Below, one piece after another: positions 1 through 9,034 of a DNA stretch of 45,710 nt. The notes under the pieces are model-generated. The model saw nothing but the letters and a program-made list of their open reading frames with translations, was not told where the DNA came from and ran no database searches. The stretch comes from a virus, in IMG/VR virus record IMGVR_UViG_3300044716_001511, positions 1 to 45,710 of that record; one strand, written 5' to 3'. A program made the position numbers and the translations under genes. Every line of letters begins with the position of its first letter. Positions within the stretch are counted from its first letter, which is position 1.

Positions 1-282
1 CAGTGTTTTTGCCACCCAAGGCCGCTCTGTCCGCCGCATCCGCACATCAGGCGTTGACGAACAAAACCGCTCCTGGGGCAGCACTAATTACACCTACTAC
101 CCGGCAACACCAAACGGTGCCAGCAGCGTGGCGCCCGACATTTTCCTCGACACGGTTCTCGACAAGGAAGACGGCATCGGCAACTACGCCGTAGCTAGCG
201 GCATTGACGTGCGCCAGCTCGCCATCACCAAACGGTTCTGCATTCGCAACAAGCTGTTCATGGACTGCGTGATTGCAAGCCC
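1..282. repeat. Terminal direct repeat, left copy (circular overlap)
   Basis: Bases 1-282 match 45429-45710 with 6 mismatches, at 128, 133, 166, 244, 259 and 265. The first 127 bases are identical. Five mismatches are synonymous in the tail-tip frame and one changes Val to Leu. The reading frame continues exactly from one copy into the other. This marks a circular or permuted genome whose two ends come from slightly different variants. Confidence 0.95.
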
Positions 283-1138
283 CCGCAGCTGGCGCGAGTT
301 CTGGGTTGAAGTCGCCCCCTTCAACCTCTTGGAGTTTGCCCGCATCGGCGGTCGTGAAACACTGGTGCCTGCAGTGCCCTACGACGCCACAACAGGCGCT
401 ATCACCCGCACAGTCAATGTCAGCGCCATCTTCAACACGGGCAACATCCTCGAGGACTCCTACAAGGAAGAATTCCTCGACTACGGATCCAATGTCCAAG
501 ACATGATCGCGACCATCATTTACACCGATGTCCCAACCGACGCCGTATTCGCGAAAAAACGGTCCGTTGACATCCAACGCAAGGACACCCTCGAAGCCGA
601 TGCCATCCGCCAGACCTTCGACCTATCGGCCTACGTCTCGAACCTCGATCAGGCCATCCTGTTCGGCAAGTTGATCTGCAACACCCGCCGCTACATCCGC
701 CAGGCCATCGAGTTCAAGACCTACCCAACCTCCGACCCCATCTCCCCTGGCGCCTACATCTACGTGGACATCGGCCAGAACAGCTGGGACGCCATCCGCA
801 CAGGAGTCATCGCAACCGATGGCACGCTCAACACCCCCCTCGACAACACCGTCATCAACGGCACCTACAACTTCAAGCTTTACCGCAGTGACCGGGGCTT
901 AGTGAACCTCTTCAATGTCCAGATCGCGAACGGACGATCCGACGCCCTCCGGCCGTACGAAGGTTTCCTGTTTGTGTTGGGTGTGGAAGCAACATCCAGG
1001 CGCGTCTTCCGCGTGAGCGAAGTGCAAATGGACGAGGAAGGCGAAACCACAGTCCGCGCCACTATCTACCCCTGTACAACAGACGGGCAATCGCTGCTGG
1101 CAGACTTCAGCGACACTGCATTTACAGTGCGCAGCTAG
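2..1138 (+). CDS. Tail tip attachment / host-specificity protein, C-terminal part
   Basis: Open from the window edge, with no start inside; it is the end of the gene that begins at 43141. Joining the two parts through the 282-base overlap gives 1141 residues in one frame. Proteins in this position, after the lambda K/L-like genes, form the central tail tip and contact the host (gpJ-like role). The part here is beta-rich, with no clear motif I recognise. It ends with TAG, and a tail-tube-like gene follows after 26 bases. Function is called from position, size and end-of-tail-operon context rather than a diagnostic motif. Confidence 0.75.
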   Translation, partial: SVFATQGRSVRRIRTSGVDEQNRSWGSTNYTYYPATPNGASSVAPDIFLDTVLDKEDGIGNYAVASGIDVRQLAITKRFCIRNKLFMDCVIASPRSWREFWVEVAPFNLLEFARIGGRETLVPAVPYDATTGAITRTVNVSAIFNTGNILEDSYKEEFLDYGSNVQDMIATIIYTDVPTDAVFAKKRSVDIQRKDTLEADAIRQTFDLSAYVSNLDQAILFGKLICNTRRYIRQAIEFKTYPTSDPISPGAYIYVDIGQNSWDAIRTGVIATDGTLNTPLDNTVINGTYNFKLYRSDRGLVNLFNVQIANGRSDALRPYEGFLFVLGVEATSRRVFRVSEVQMDEEGETTVRATIYPCTTDGQSLLADFSDTAFTVRS

Positions 1139-1164
1139 GATAGGCACATTGAAGGATTGCACCC

Positions 1165-1659
1165 ATGGCTTTTTTCACTGGGCGGACGGGAGCGCTATAC
1201 CTGATCCCCGATGGCACAGGCGGTGTGTCGGTGACTTCCTCGCAGCAAGCATTGAAACTCCGCGATTGGTCCCTAGAAACGACCATGGAATTGCTGGAAA
1301 CCACCACGGTTGACACCGCCGTAAAGACCTTCACCCCTGGAGCTGTCAGCTCTACCGGCAGCGCCACTGTCTTGTACTACCGCCGCGAAGGTACCACTAG
1401 CACCGAGCCCGGTGTGCAGTTCGACCAATTTCTCAGCAAAGTCATGAAGACCAGCGTTGCTGGTGTGACCGAAGCCGATCGAGTTGGTATCGTCCTGCGT
1501 GTTGGAACCACCGCCGGTGTCGGCACCGACATCAAGGACGACATCGCCTTTAACGCCTACATCACCAGCGCATCGATGCAGGTCTCCACTGGCGAATTGT
1601 CGTCCGTAGCGATCAACTTTACTGTTGACGGGCCGTTCCGTGAACTCGTTGACGCATGA
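1165..1659 (+). CDS. Tail-tube-like protein, paralogue 1
   Basis: 164 residues. It shares a pattern with the major tail protein at 37608: an N-terminal Gly-Ala-Leu-Tyr segment, an Arg-Asp-Trp followed by a Glu/Thr-rich strand, a glycine-flanked strand, a Phe-Asp/Asn-Ala segment with Thr-Ser-Ala-Ser, and a closing Val-x-Phe strand. I infer a tail-tube fold. Its place after the tail-tip gene, away from the tube gene, suggests a tube-related cap, decoration or fibre-anchor role. Start ATG; it overlaps the next gene by 4 bases (ATGA), so the two are translationally coupled. It is shorter than the tube protein (256 aa). Confidence 0.6.
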   Translation: MAFFTGRTGALYLIPDGTGGVSVTSSQQALKLRDWSLETTMELLETTTVDTAVKTFTPGAVSSTGSATVLYYRREGTTSTEPGVQFDQFLSKVMKTSVAGVTEADRVGIVLRVGTTAGVGTDIKDDIAFNAYITSASMQVSTGELSSVAINFTVDGPFRELVDA

Positions 1660-2528
1660 CCTACTTCCTAGGGCAATACGGCAAAATCAAACTGCGCCGT
1701 AAGGCAGCTGGTACGTTCACCAGTTCTGTATTGCCTGCGGACGTAAATACAACCCTCAACCGCTTCGGCTTTGACGGTTCGGTTGAGAATCTTCTTACAG
1801 GAGACCAGCTTGTAATTCGTACCACCGATTCCCGCGGTCTGGACTTTTTGCCTGCCTCCACTTGGCCTGACGGCGGGGGAGATACTCAGCAAGAGGTTGT
1901 TGCTTACTGCAACATCAACGCTATCGGTGGTATCCGCTTATTCGAGACGTTTAGCGCCGCCATCAACAACGACCGTTCAGTGGAGTACCCACTAGAGGCT
2001 TTCACTGGAGATGCACTTCCCATTTCCGTGCAGATCTACGGATCAGTGGAACGTGTGCTTGGCGATGTGAAGGGCTATACCTTCAATACAGATCGCGAGG
2101 CGCTCGTGACAACCACGATGTCCGACCGCTTCCAGCGCATGTACTCAGCCGGCCTAATCAGCGGCTCCGGCTCCATCGATTGCATTTTTAATACCACCAA
2201 CAGCGGCCTAGTTGAAAACTCGCTTTTGATGCTGCAACTCATCAATCGCACCGACATCGGTAGCGAGTTTGACTGTTATTTGCAGCTAACGGAAAACGAC
2301 GTATATGCGGGAACACAAGATATTTACTACGAGTTTCAAGCAGCAATCACACGCACCGGAATTGAAGTAGCCACAGATCAAACCATTAACTGCGCGATTG
2401 ACTTTGTTACCACTGGCGAAATCAAGTTACTAATCGGTGAGCCTTCCGGTTACATCCTTAAGGAAGACACCGACCGCCTGCGGCTGCAGCAGAACCTGGA
2501 CTTCCTGCTAACAGAAGTCACAGACTAG
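1656..2528 (+). CDS. Probable tail-tube-related structural protein, paralogue 2
   Basis: 290 residues starting at the ATGA overlap with the previous gene. Beta-rich, no transmembrane segment. A region near residues 35-65 (Leu-Thr-Gly-Asp, then Arg-Gly-Leu-Asp-Phe-Leu) and a late Ala-Ile-Asp-Phe-Val-Thr-Thr-Gly strand resemble phage tube-like proteins. I see weaker similarity to the upstream 164-residue protein than that one has to the tube protein. Coupling to its neighbour and position before the fibres suggest the two work together at the tail end. Structural role inferred, not proven by a motif. Confidence 0.5.
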   Translation: MTYFLGQYGKIKLRRKAAGTFTSSVLPADVNTTLNRFGFDGSVENLLTGDQLVIRTTDSRGLDFLPASTWPDGGGDTQQEVVAYCNINAIGGIRLFETFSAAINNDRSVEYPLEAFTGDALPISVQIYGSVERVLGDVKGYTFNTDREALVTTTMSDRFQRMYSAGLISGSGSIDCIFNTTNSGLVENSLLMLQLINRTDIGSEFDCYLQLTENDVYAGTQDIYYEFQAAITRTGIEVATDQTINCAIDFVTTGEIKLLIGEPSGYILKEDTDRLRLQQNLDFLLTEVTD

Positions 2529-2566
2529 ACTGGCCTAAGAATTGTCGTTTCGCGAGGCTCCGTAAG

Positions 2567-5521
2567 TTGGCCGACCAGCGCATTACCCAGCTTACGCAGC
2601 TCAACGAAGCTGACGTGGCAGCAACGGACGTGCTGCCCATCGTTGACATCTCGGCCAGCGAGACCAAAAAAGTCCGCGCCAAAGACCTGTTCGAGGCTGG
2701 CGCAACCCTGGCCGACAACTCCAGCATCGACCTCAGCAAACTTAACCAAAGCAGCGCCACCAAACTCGGCACCACCGCGCTGGCTGATGACGCGATCACA
2801 GCCGCCAAACTAGCTAACGACTCCAGCATCAACTACGGCCCCACGGCCCCCAGCACCGACAACTTTGAAGGTCGCGGCCACGTCAGCAGCACAACCAAAT
2901 ACCTAAGTGTCTGGGATGGCAGCGTATTCCAGCAGGTCATCGCCCCCACCGCCGGCATCGAAGACCTGGCGGTCACCACCGGCAAGATTGCCGCCAACGC
3001 AGTCACCACAGCCAAAATCGATGCTGCTGGCCTCGGCACGGCCGCCATCGCTGATAGTGCCGTTACCGCAGCCAAGATTGCGGACGGCACCATCACCTCC
3101 AGCAAATTTCAAGCTGGCGCTGTCGATGCAGCAGCCATTGCCGACAACGCGGTTGGCGCAGCGGAACTAGCGGACAACGCAGTTGACACTGCAGCCATCG
3201 CCGCCCTCGCCGTAACCGACGCCAAGCTCGCTGCTGGCGCTGTCACCGAAACCAAGCTCGGTGCCGGCGCAGTTACCAACGACAAGATCGCTAATACAAC
3301 CATTGCTTACGGCAAGTTAAACCTGGCCGACGGCAGCATCCCAGCTTCCAAGATTGCGACCGATTCGATCGCTGTCACTCAAATGGCAGCCGGTAGTGTT
3401 GGCACAGATGAACTAATTGACGATTCAGTCACTACGGCAAAGATTGCTGACGCCGCAGTAACGGCAACTCAGCTTGCATCCGGCTCTGTCACAGCTGACG
3501 CTATTGCCGACAACGCGGTTGGTGCAGCGGAGTTAGCGGACGATGCAGTTGACACAGCTTCCATTGTTGCTTTAGCGGTAACTGAAGGCAAACTGGCTTC
3601 TGAATCCGTTACCGAAACTAAACTCGGTGATGGCGCTGTAACGGCAGTTAAGATTGCTGATACGCAAATTACCTATGCCAAATTAAATCTGGCCGACGGC
3701 AGCGTTCCAGGTGCAAAACTAACCGACGCATCTATTACTTCAACCCAGATTGCAGTTGATGCAGTTGCCACCGGCCAAATCATTAACAACGCCGTTACCA
3801 CGGCAAAGATCGCAGACGACGCCGTTACTGTTGACAAACTAGCCGCTGGCGCAGTCGATGCAACAGCACTCGCAGATTCTGCTGTAACTACCGCAAAAGT
3901 CGCCGATGGCGGTGTTACTTACGCCAAGATTCAAAATGTTACCGACACCGACAAACTGCTGGGTCGCTCCTCTGCTGGTGCCGGCGCCGTAGAGGAAATC
4001 GCCTGCACCAGCGCCGGTCGCGCATTGCTGGACGACGCAGACGCGGCCGCCCAACGCACCACCCTCGGCCTTGGGACGCTCGCCACACAAGACGGCACCT
4101 TCAGCGGCACCTTCAGCGGCACCAGCTCTGGCACCAACACCGGCGACCAGACCATCACCCTGACTGGTGATGTCACCGGCAGCGGCAGCGGCAGTTTCGC
4201 CGCAAGCATCGCGACCGACGCGGTAACAACCGCCAAAATCGCCACTGGCGCAGTCACCACCGACGAACTCGGTACTGCCTCCGTCACTGGCGCCAAATTG
4301 GCCGCCGACTCCAGCACCGTTGTTTCGGGCAACGCCCCCAGCGGCAGCGGTGAATTTGAAGGCCAGCAGTGGTTCAACACCAACACAGGCTTCACCTACG
4401 TCTGGGACGGCACAGCCTGGCAACAACAGGCAGGCGTCCAAAGCTTCGCCTTTACCGACGGCACCCCGCTGACATTCAGCGCCTCGGTCAGTGCCGCCGG
4501 CGTCGCCACCATCACCACCGGCCTCGAAAACCAAAACGCCAACACCGTTTTTGCCGGCCCAACGACTGGCTCGGCCACCACGCCTGGCTTCCGTGCCCTT
4601 GTCGCAGCTGACCTCCCGGTTGCAGCTGCGGGTACGAACGGCGCCATCCAACCCGGCACCGGCCTGACCGTTGCCGCTGGCGGCGTCCTCAATCACACCA
4701 ACATCGTCAGCCCTGGCGTTTACACCAAAGTCACGGTTGACGCCCAAGGCCATATCAGCACTGGCGCAAACCTGACCGCTGCCGATGTCCCCAGCCTGGA
4801 CGCCAGCAAAATAACCACCGGCACCTTTACTGGTGAGTTCCTGGCTGCCAACAGCGTTACTGCAGCCCAACTGGCCGACTACGGCATCGCCCAAGTCAGC
4901 GAATCAGCCCCCACCCCCGAGTTCGCTGGCCAGTGGTGGGTCAACCCATCCGACCGCTCCGCCTACATCTGGATCGGCACCGTCAGCCCCACCCCCAACG
5001 GCTACTGGCTGCTTGTGGGCTATGGCTCACCCACCCAACTCAACCTGCGTTTTGGCGGCACCTACAACGCCTCAACCAACCTCGTCGTCAGCCTGAACCA
5101 GTACGGCACCGAGGCCGGCCTGACCATCGGCCAATCGCTGACGGCCCCCAACCCACAAAACAACGGCGTCTACCTGATCGCCACCACTGCTGGTACCGGC
5201 ACCACGCCAGCCCCCACCGTCTCCCTGGCCGCGGGCGACTGGGTACTCAGCCAAGGCACTGGCGCCAACTGGACAAAGATTGCCGTTGTTTCTGGCGCCA
5301 CCGGCACCTTCAACGACTACGACATTCTGAGCGACGGCACGTACTTCACTCCCGACATGACGGGGGTGACCGACGTTCGCGATGCCTTGGTGCTGCTGTG
5401 GGGTCGCGCCCAAATCGCCACCACCAGCCAAATCGGCACGGTCCTTGAATCCACCGAAGTCCTTGTTGATAACAGCACCGGCGCCATGTCCATTGGAGTC
5501 GTGGACGATGGGACTTACTAA
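2567..5521 (+). CDS. Long repetitive tail fibre
   Basis: 984 residues from a TTG start; GAGG at 2554-2557 sits 9 bases upstream and supports it. Residues ~1-50 are a short N-terminal attachment region. About residues 55-470 are built from short degenerate units of the kind Asp-x-Ala-Val-Thr-x-Ala-Lys-Ile/Leu-Ala, typical of trimeric beta-rich fibre shafts. A ~360-base imperfect repeat is visible (around 3140-3340 against 3500-3700). After that comes a globular part with two Trp-rich modules (near residues 605 and 795, each ending in Trp-Asp/Ile-Gly-Thr and Trp). It ends Asp-Asp-Gly-Thr-Tyr. Codon use drifts to A/T-ending codons around 3300-3960. Receptor-contact role inferred. Confidence 0.85.
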   Translation: MADQRITQLTQLNEADVAATDVLPIVDISASETKKVRAKDLFEAGATLADNSSIDLSKLNQSSATKLGTTALADDAITAAKLANDSSINYGPTAPSTDNFEGRGHVSSTTKYLSVWDGSVFQQVIAPTAGIEDLAVTTGKIAANAVTTAKIDAAGLGTAAIADSAVTAAKIADGTITSSKFQAGAVDAAAIADNAVGAAELADNAVDTAAIAALAVTDAKLAAGAVTETKLGAGAVTNDKIANTTIAYGKLNLADGSIPASKIATDSIAVTQMAAGSVGTDELIDDSVTTAKIADAAVTATQLASGSVTADAIADNAVGAAELADDAVDTASIVALAVTEGKLASESVTETKLGDGAVTAVKIADTQITYAKLNLADGSVPGAKLTDASITSTQIAVDAVATGQIINNAVTTAKIADDAVTVDKLAAGAVDATALADSAVTTAKVADGGVTYAKIQNVTDTDKLLGRSSAGAGAVEEIACTSAGRALLDDADAAAQRTTLGLGTLATQDGTFSGTFSGTSSGTNTGDQTITLTGDVTGSGSGSFAASIATDAVTTAKIATGAVTTDELGTASVTGAKLAADSSTVVSGNAPSGSGEFEGQQWFNTNTGFTYVWDGTAWQQQAGVQSFAFTDGTPLTFSASVSAAGVATITTGLENQNANTVFAGPTTGSATTPGFRALVAADLPVAAAGTNGAIQPGTGLTVAAGGVLNHTNIVSPGVYTKVTVDAQGHISTGANLTAADVPSLDASKITTGTFTGEFLAANSVTAAQLADYGIAQVSESAPTPEFAGQWWVNPSDRSAYIWIGTVSPTPNGYWLLVGYGSPTQLNLRFGGTYNASTNLVVSLNQYGTEAGLTIGQSLTAPNPQNNGVYLIATTAGTGTTPAPTVSLAAGDWVLSQGTGANWTKIAVVSGATGTFNDYDILSDGTYFTPDMTGVTDVRDALVLLWGRAQIATTSQIGTVLESTEVLVDNSTGAMSIGVVDDGTY

Positions 5522-5692
5522 ATGTCACACCGCACAGAGTCCTTTGTTTACAGCGCCGAAAACGTCCCCATCGGCGGCCAGCCTGGGGACGTACTGCTGA
5601 AAGTGCAGGCACCCAACTACTACACGGCCTGGCGCGACTTCACCTACGTCTTCGAGACCTACGATGTCGTCCTCGATGACGGCGAGTATTAA
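5522..5692 (+). CDS. Small fibre-associated protein
   Basis: 56 residues. The ATG follows the fibre stop codon directly (TAAATG), so it is coupled to the fibre. It ends Leu-Asp-Asp-Gly-Glu-Tyr, echoing the Asp-Asp-Gly-Thr-Tyr end of the preceding fibre, which suggests a duplicated C-terminal strand or a split-off fibre tip. No membrane segment. I do not recognise the family; a fibre chaperone or tip subunit is a guess from position. Confidence 0.65.
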   Translation: MSHRTESFVYSAENVPIGGQPGDVLLKVQAPNYYTAWRDFTYVFETYDVVLDDGEY

Positions 5693-5729
5693 ACTACTGG
5701 TGTAATCCCGTCCGGCCGGAGTTAAGGGA

Positions 5730-8111
5730 ATGGCATCTACCCATAAGAGTCTGCGTTCGAGCACCGCGAACAAGCGCCCCACAACCGCCATTGCCGACGG
5801 TCAAATCGCGCTCAACACGAACGCAACCTCTCCGGGGCTGTTCTTCAAGGACTCCACTGGCGCCACGATTATCAAAATCGGCCCAGTTCACGTTGGCACG
5901 ACTGCCCCAAACGCCACCCCCGGTAGCGGCGGCAGCACCGGCAACAGCACCGGCGAAGTGTGGCTGGACACGAGCCTTACTCCCGTGGGCGTCAAGATCT
6001 GGGATGGCTCAGCTTGGCAGAACACCACTCCTTCCGGCAGCACCACCGTCCAAGGTCTGCTGGAACTGGCCACCAACGCCGAAACCCAAACCGGCAGTGA
6101 CACCGCCCGCGCCGTAACACCCGCCGGCCTGCAATCCAAGCTCTCGGATAGCACCAGCACCACCAGCGCTACCACGATTGCTTCGAGCACGGCAGTCAAA
6201 GCTGCCTACGACTTGGCCGCTGCTGCAGTACCCCTGACTGGCGGCGTTGTCACCGGCAACCTCGAGATCGGCACCGCCGGTAGCCTGAGTTTTGAGGGTG
6301 CGACCGCCAACGGCTTCGAGACCACCATTGCCGTGGTGGATCCCACCGCCGACCGCACCATCACCCTGCCCGACACCACTGGCACGGTGGTAACAACCGG
6401 CGACACCGGCACGGTAACTGGCACGATGATTGCCAGCGGCACGGTCACCAGTAGCAATATCGTCGATGCCACCATCGTTGACGGTGACATCAGTGCCACA
6501 GCCGAGATTGCCGTCAGCAAGCTCGCCGATGGTGCTGCCAGACAACTGCTACAAACCGACGCGGCAGGCACGGGTGTCGAATGGACTAGCAACGTAGACA
6601 TCCCAGGCACACTGGATGTCACTGGTGCTGCAGTATTTGACAGCAACTTAACCGTTGATACCAACACGCTGCACGTCGATGCGACGAATAACCGCGTAGG
6701 TATCGGCACCACAAGCCCTAGCTACGCCCTAGATGTAAACGGCAACGGATCTTTCACTGGATCCATGCGTGCCACAAGTACCGGCACCTTTACCGTGCTG
6801 CCCGCGGGTGTATCTGGTAACTGGACCGGAAGTGGCTTTGCCCTGCAATCGGAAGGCAACACGGCGCCAATTGGTTTCCTCCAAGGCTCAGCCGAACGCG
6901 CCCGCATCGACAGCTCCGGCAGGCTGTTGGTGGGGAATTCTACTGCTCGCGTAGGTGTGCCTCAGGGGGACTCTGCTGTTGGCTATACATTGTCCAGTAC
7001 CTTTGAGGGGACTTCTACTGTTCCCGGAAGTGTATCTGCTATTCAAAATAGCGCATCTGCAGCAGATGATGGCCCTTATTTTTATTTTGCAAGAACTAGA
7101 GGAACTCTTGTAGGTAGTAGCACTATTGTTGCATCTAATGACAATTTAGGAACCATTGCTTTTGCAGGCGCTGATGGTACAGACATAAGAACCAAGGCCG
7201 CTGAAATTTATGCCCAAGTAGACGGCACCCCAGGCGCCAACGACATGCCGGGCCGCCTGGTCTTCAGCACCACCGCCGACGGAGCTAGCACCCCGACGGA
7301 GCGTCTCCGCATCGACAGCGCAGGCGACATCACCATCGCAGGTGGCGGCCTGATTAAAGCTGATTTTACTAACGCAACTGCTGCTGACAGGACATATTTT
7401 CAAACTTCAAGTACCAATGGATTCACCGCAGTAAGCGCTATTCCAAATGGCACAAACACCACATCTACTTTTTATGCGTTTAATAATTCAAATCCAACAA
7501 ACGCTTCTTATTGTGGAGTTGTTGCAACGCCTACCGCTGCAGTTGTCAGATCGTCTGCAACTGGAACAGGCACCTTATTGCCCTTAACGCTTGAAACCAA
7601 CAACCAAGAGCAGGCCCGCTTCACCACCACCGACCGTTACTTCCGCATGGCCGCCGGCACAGGCGGCATCCAGTTCGGCGGCGACACAGCTGCAGCCAAT
7701 GCGCTGGATGATTATGAGGAGTCAACTTGGACAGTCAATCTCTACGATGCCTCCGCTGGTGGCAACGTGTCAGCTACTTCGGCAACTGGTCGCTATACAA
7801 AAGTTGGCCGATTGGTGACCGCATTTTTTTCAATCGGCAACTTTAGCACCGCCGGTATGACCGCCGGAAACGTTCTTTATTTTAGCCTTCCCTTTACTTC
7901 TGATGCATTGGCAGGAAGCGCAGGAAGCGCAATGACCGGATCCACCACTATTGGCGCTAACGGTATTGTTGCCTATGTGGCACCAAGCGCAACTAGAGGA
8001 AGTATCTATGAATACGTGTCTGGAGCTGTTTGGTCCCAACTTACAGTCTCAGATTACACAAACGGCGCAGCGGATTTAGTTGTAACAATCACGTATAACG
8101 CTTCAGCCTAA
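5730..8111 (+). CDS. Second tail fibre / receptor-binding protein
   Basis: 793 residues, ATG start. The N-terminus (to ~residue 110) has the same Trp-Asp-Gly-Ser-Ala-Trp-Gln module as the first fibre. The middle carries repeats seen in many phage fibres: Leu-Asp-Val-Asn-Gly-Asn-Gly near residue 333 and Arg-Ile-Asp-Ser-Ser-Gly/Ala-Gly twice. The C-terminus has Leu-Asp-Asp-Tyr-Glu-Glu-Ser-Thr-Trp near residue 660 and a glycine/serine-rich head. Base composition is patchy: about 6960-7190, 7360-7590 and 7710-8110 are richer in A+T than the rest, suggesting swapped cassettes in the shaft and head. Acts outside the cell in adsorption. Confidence 0.85.
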   Translation: MASTHKSLRSSTANKRPTTAIADGQIALNTNATSPGLFFKDSTGATIIKIGPVHVGTTAPNATPGSGGSTGNSTGEVWLDTSLTPVGVKIWDGSAWQNTTPSGSTTVQGLLELATNAETQTGSDTARAVTPAGLQSKLSDSTSTTSATTIASSTAVKAAYDLAAAAVPLTGGVVTGNLEIGTAGSLSFEGATANGFETTIAVVDPTADRTITLPDTTGTVVTTGDTGTVTGTMIASGTVTSSNIVDATIVDGDISATAEIAVSKLADGAARQLLQTDAAGTGVEWTSNVDIPGTLDVTGAAVFDSNLTVDTNTLHVDATNNRVGIGTTSPSYALDVNGNGSFTGSMRATSTGTFTVLPAGVSGNWTGSGFALQSEGNTAPIGFLQGSAERARIDSSGRLLVGNSTARVGVPQGDSAVGYTLSSTFEGTSTVPGSVSAIQNSASAADDGPYFYFARTRGTLVGSSTIVASNDNLGTIAFAGADGTDIRTKAAEIYAQVDGTPGANDMPGRLVFSTTADGASTPTERLRIDSAGDITIAGGGLIKADFTNATAADRTYFQTSSTNGFTAVSAIPNGTNTTSTFYAFNNSNPTNASYCGVVATPTAAVVRSSATGTGTLLPLTLETNNQEQARFTTTDRYFRMAAGTGGIQFGGDTAAANALDDYEESTWTVNLYDASAGGNVSATSATGRYTKVGRLVTAFFSIGNFSTAGMTAGNVLYFSLPFTSDALAGSAGSAMTGSTTIGANGIVAYVAPSATRGSIYEYVSGAVWSQLTVSDYTNGAADLVVTITYNASA

Positions 8112-8173
8112 TTCATAGCCCGCAACGGCTCAAAACTACGGCCTAAACCCGTTTCATCCAGAGGATGTCCCTA

Positions 8174-8425
8174 ATGGCTACTTTCACTGAACGCCACGAA
8201 CACAAAATCGAGATCATCCCGCCCTATTCCCAGTTGCAATGCCGCCGGGCCGACATCATTGAAAAGGACGGCGTTGAGGTGGGCCGCACCTACCATCGCA
8301 GCGCCTACTCCCCTGGTGACGACGTGAGCGGCGAGTGTGAAGAGCTGCAAGCAGTCGCTGGTGCGCTGTGGACCGCTGACGTGATCGCGGCATACCAAGC
8401 CAGCCTGAGTGAGGGCACGCTCTAA
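8174..8425 (+). CDS. Conserved-type small phage protein, unknown
   Basis: 83 residues. An in-frame ATG at 8165 exists, but GAGG at 8161-8164 touches it; the same GAGG is 9 bases before the ATG at 8174, so 8174 is chosen. The protein is soluble, with a Tyr-His-Arg-Ser-Ala-Tyr-x-Pro-Gly-Asp turn and a C-terminal helix. It overlaps the next start by one base (TAATG). I do not recognise a function. It lies between the fibres and the lysis genes. Confidence 0.7.
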   Translation: MATFTERHEHKIEIIPPYSQLQCRRADIIEKDGVEVGRTYHRSAYSPGDDVSGECEELQAVAGALWTADVIAAYQASLSEGTL

Positions 8426-8559
8426 TGGCAGTCCGCAGCAAAACTGGCACCGGGGCTCTCCAGCATCAACCTGGCAAACCCAAGCGCACCCGCCAAGGCA
8501 ACGGTCAGCACAGCAAACCCCGTGGTACACGCAAGCTGCACAAAGGCCAAGGTCGCTAG
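8425..8559 (+). CDS. Very basic small protein (cyanophage type)
   Basis: 44 residues, about a third Lys/Arg/His, ending Lys-Gly-Gln-Gly-Arg. The pattern Arg-Ser-Lys-Thr-Gly-Thr followed by Pro-Lys-x-Thr-Arg-Gln-Gly resembles small basic proteins I recall from cyanophages. The start overlaps the upstream stop (TAATG). Likely binds nucleic acid or is a minor virion component; this is inference. Confidence 0.7.
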   Translation: MAVRSKTGTGALQHQPGKPKRTRQGNGQHSKPRGTRKLHKGQGR

Positions 8560-8585
8560 GCTACTACTGAGGCGTAATTGTTCCC

Positions 8586-8852
8586 ATGCCACCAGCCGAT
8601 GATGTCTCGCATGGGGACATTTACCACAAGCTTGGTTCTCTCGAAGGCAAGCTTGAGACTGTGTTGATCCAACTCAGTGAAAAGCGTGGCGACATGGCTG
8701 CTGTATTCTCCCGCCTCCGCGAGATTGAAACCCGCGTAGCCATCGGCGTGGGCCTTGCTATCGGTTTGAGTTTTTTAATCCCATTTGTAATTAACGCAGC
8801 AGCACCCAAGCTGCACTTTGAACACACCCAGCCATCGCAAATCCAGCGATGA
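8586..8852 (+). CDS. Small membrane protein, holin or spanin-like candidate
   Basis: 88 residues: a soluble amphipathic helix (residues ~10-48) then one hydrophobic span (~51-72, Val-Ala-Ile-Gly-Val-Gly-Leu-Ala) and a short polar tail. This order is common in phage accessory lysis or holin-like proteins. It overlaps the next gene by 4 bases and lies 740 bases before the endolysin. A holin role is plausible, but a single C-terminal span is not diagnostic. Confidence 0.6.
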   Translation: MPPADDVSHGDIYHKLGSLEGKLETVLIQLSEKRGDMAAVFSRLREIETRVAIGVGLAIGLSFLIPFVINAAAPKLHFEHTQPSQIQR

Positions 8853-9034
8853 CAGTCATCCAAAGCACCAGCTACCCCAACGGCTTCCGCCTGGAACAGC
8901 TGGAAAACGAACGCGGCGAGATCTATTACCGCGCCTGCATCAACAGCATCTGCCGCTATGCAGAAGACGAATACATCGCCCGCATGTACCTAGAAGGCAT
9001 GGGCTGGGACCCTACGCACACAGCCCTCCCGTAA
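8849..9034 (+). CDS. Small protein, unknown
   Basis: 61 residues; starts at the ATGA overlap with the preceding membrane-protein gene. Two cysteines in Ala-Cys-Ile-Asn-Ser-Ile-Cys. No membrane segment. Its last 23 bases overlap the end of the reverse-strand HNH gene. Coupling to the membrane protein suggests a shared role; function unknown. Confidence 0.6.
   Translation: MTVIQSTSYPNGFRLEQLENERGEIYYRACINSICRYAEDEYIARMYLEGMGWDPTHTALP

Noticed and set aside
2730-3970. CRISPR array or diversity-generating repeat in the fibre region
   Set aside because: Repeats are in-frame, degenerate coding units without constant spacers; no reverse transcriptase gene or template repeat was found anywhere in the window.
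3839-4894. Long minus-strand open frame (351 codons) inside the first fibre gene
   Set aside because: It lies opposite the GC-rich repetitive fibre gene; the product is Gly/Ala/Val-rich, has no start signal, and the sense frame is clearly the fibre. A shadow of codon bias.
5693-5729. Terminator between the small fibre-associated gene and the second fibre
   Set aside because: Only a short CCGGCCGG palindrome and no T run; too weak to call.
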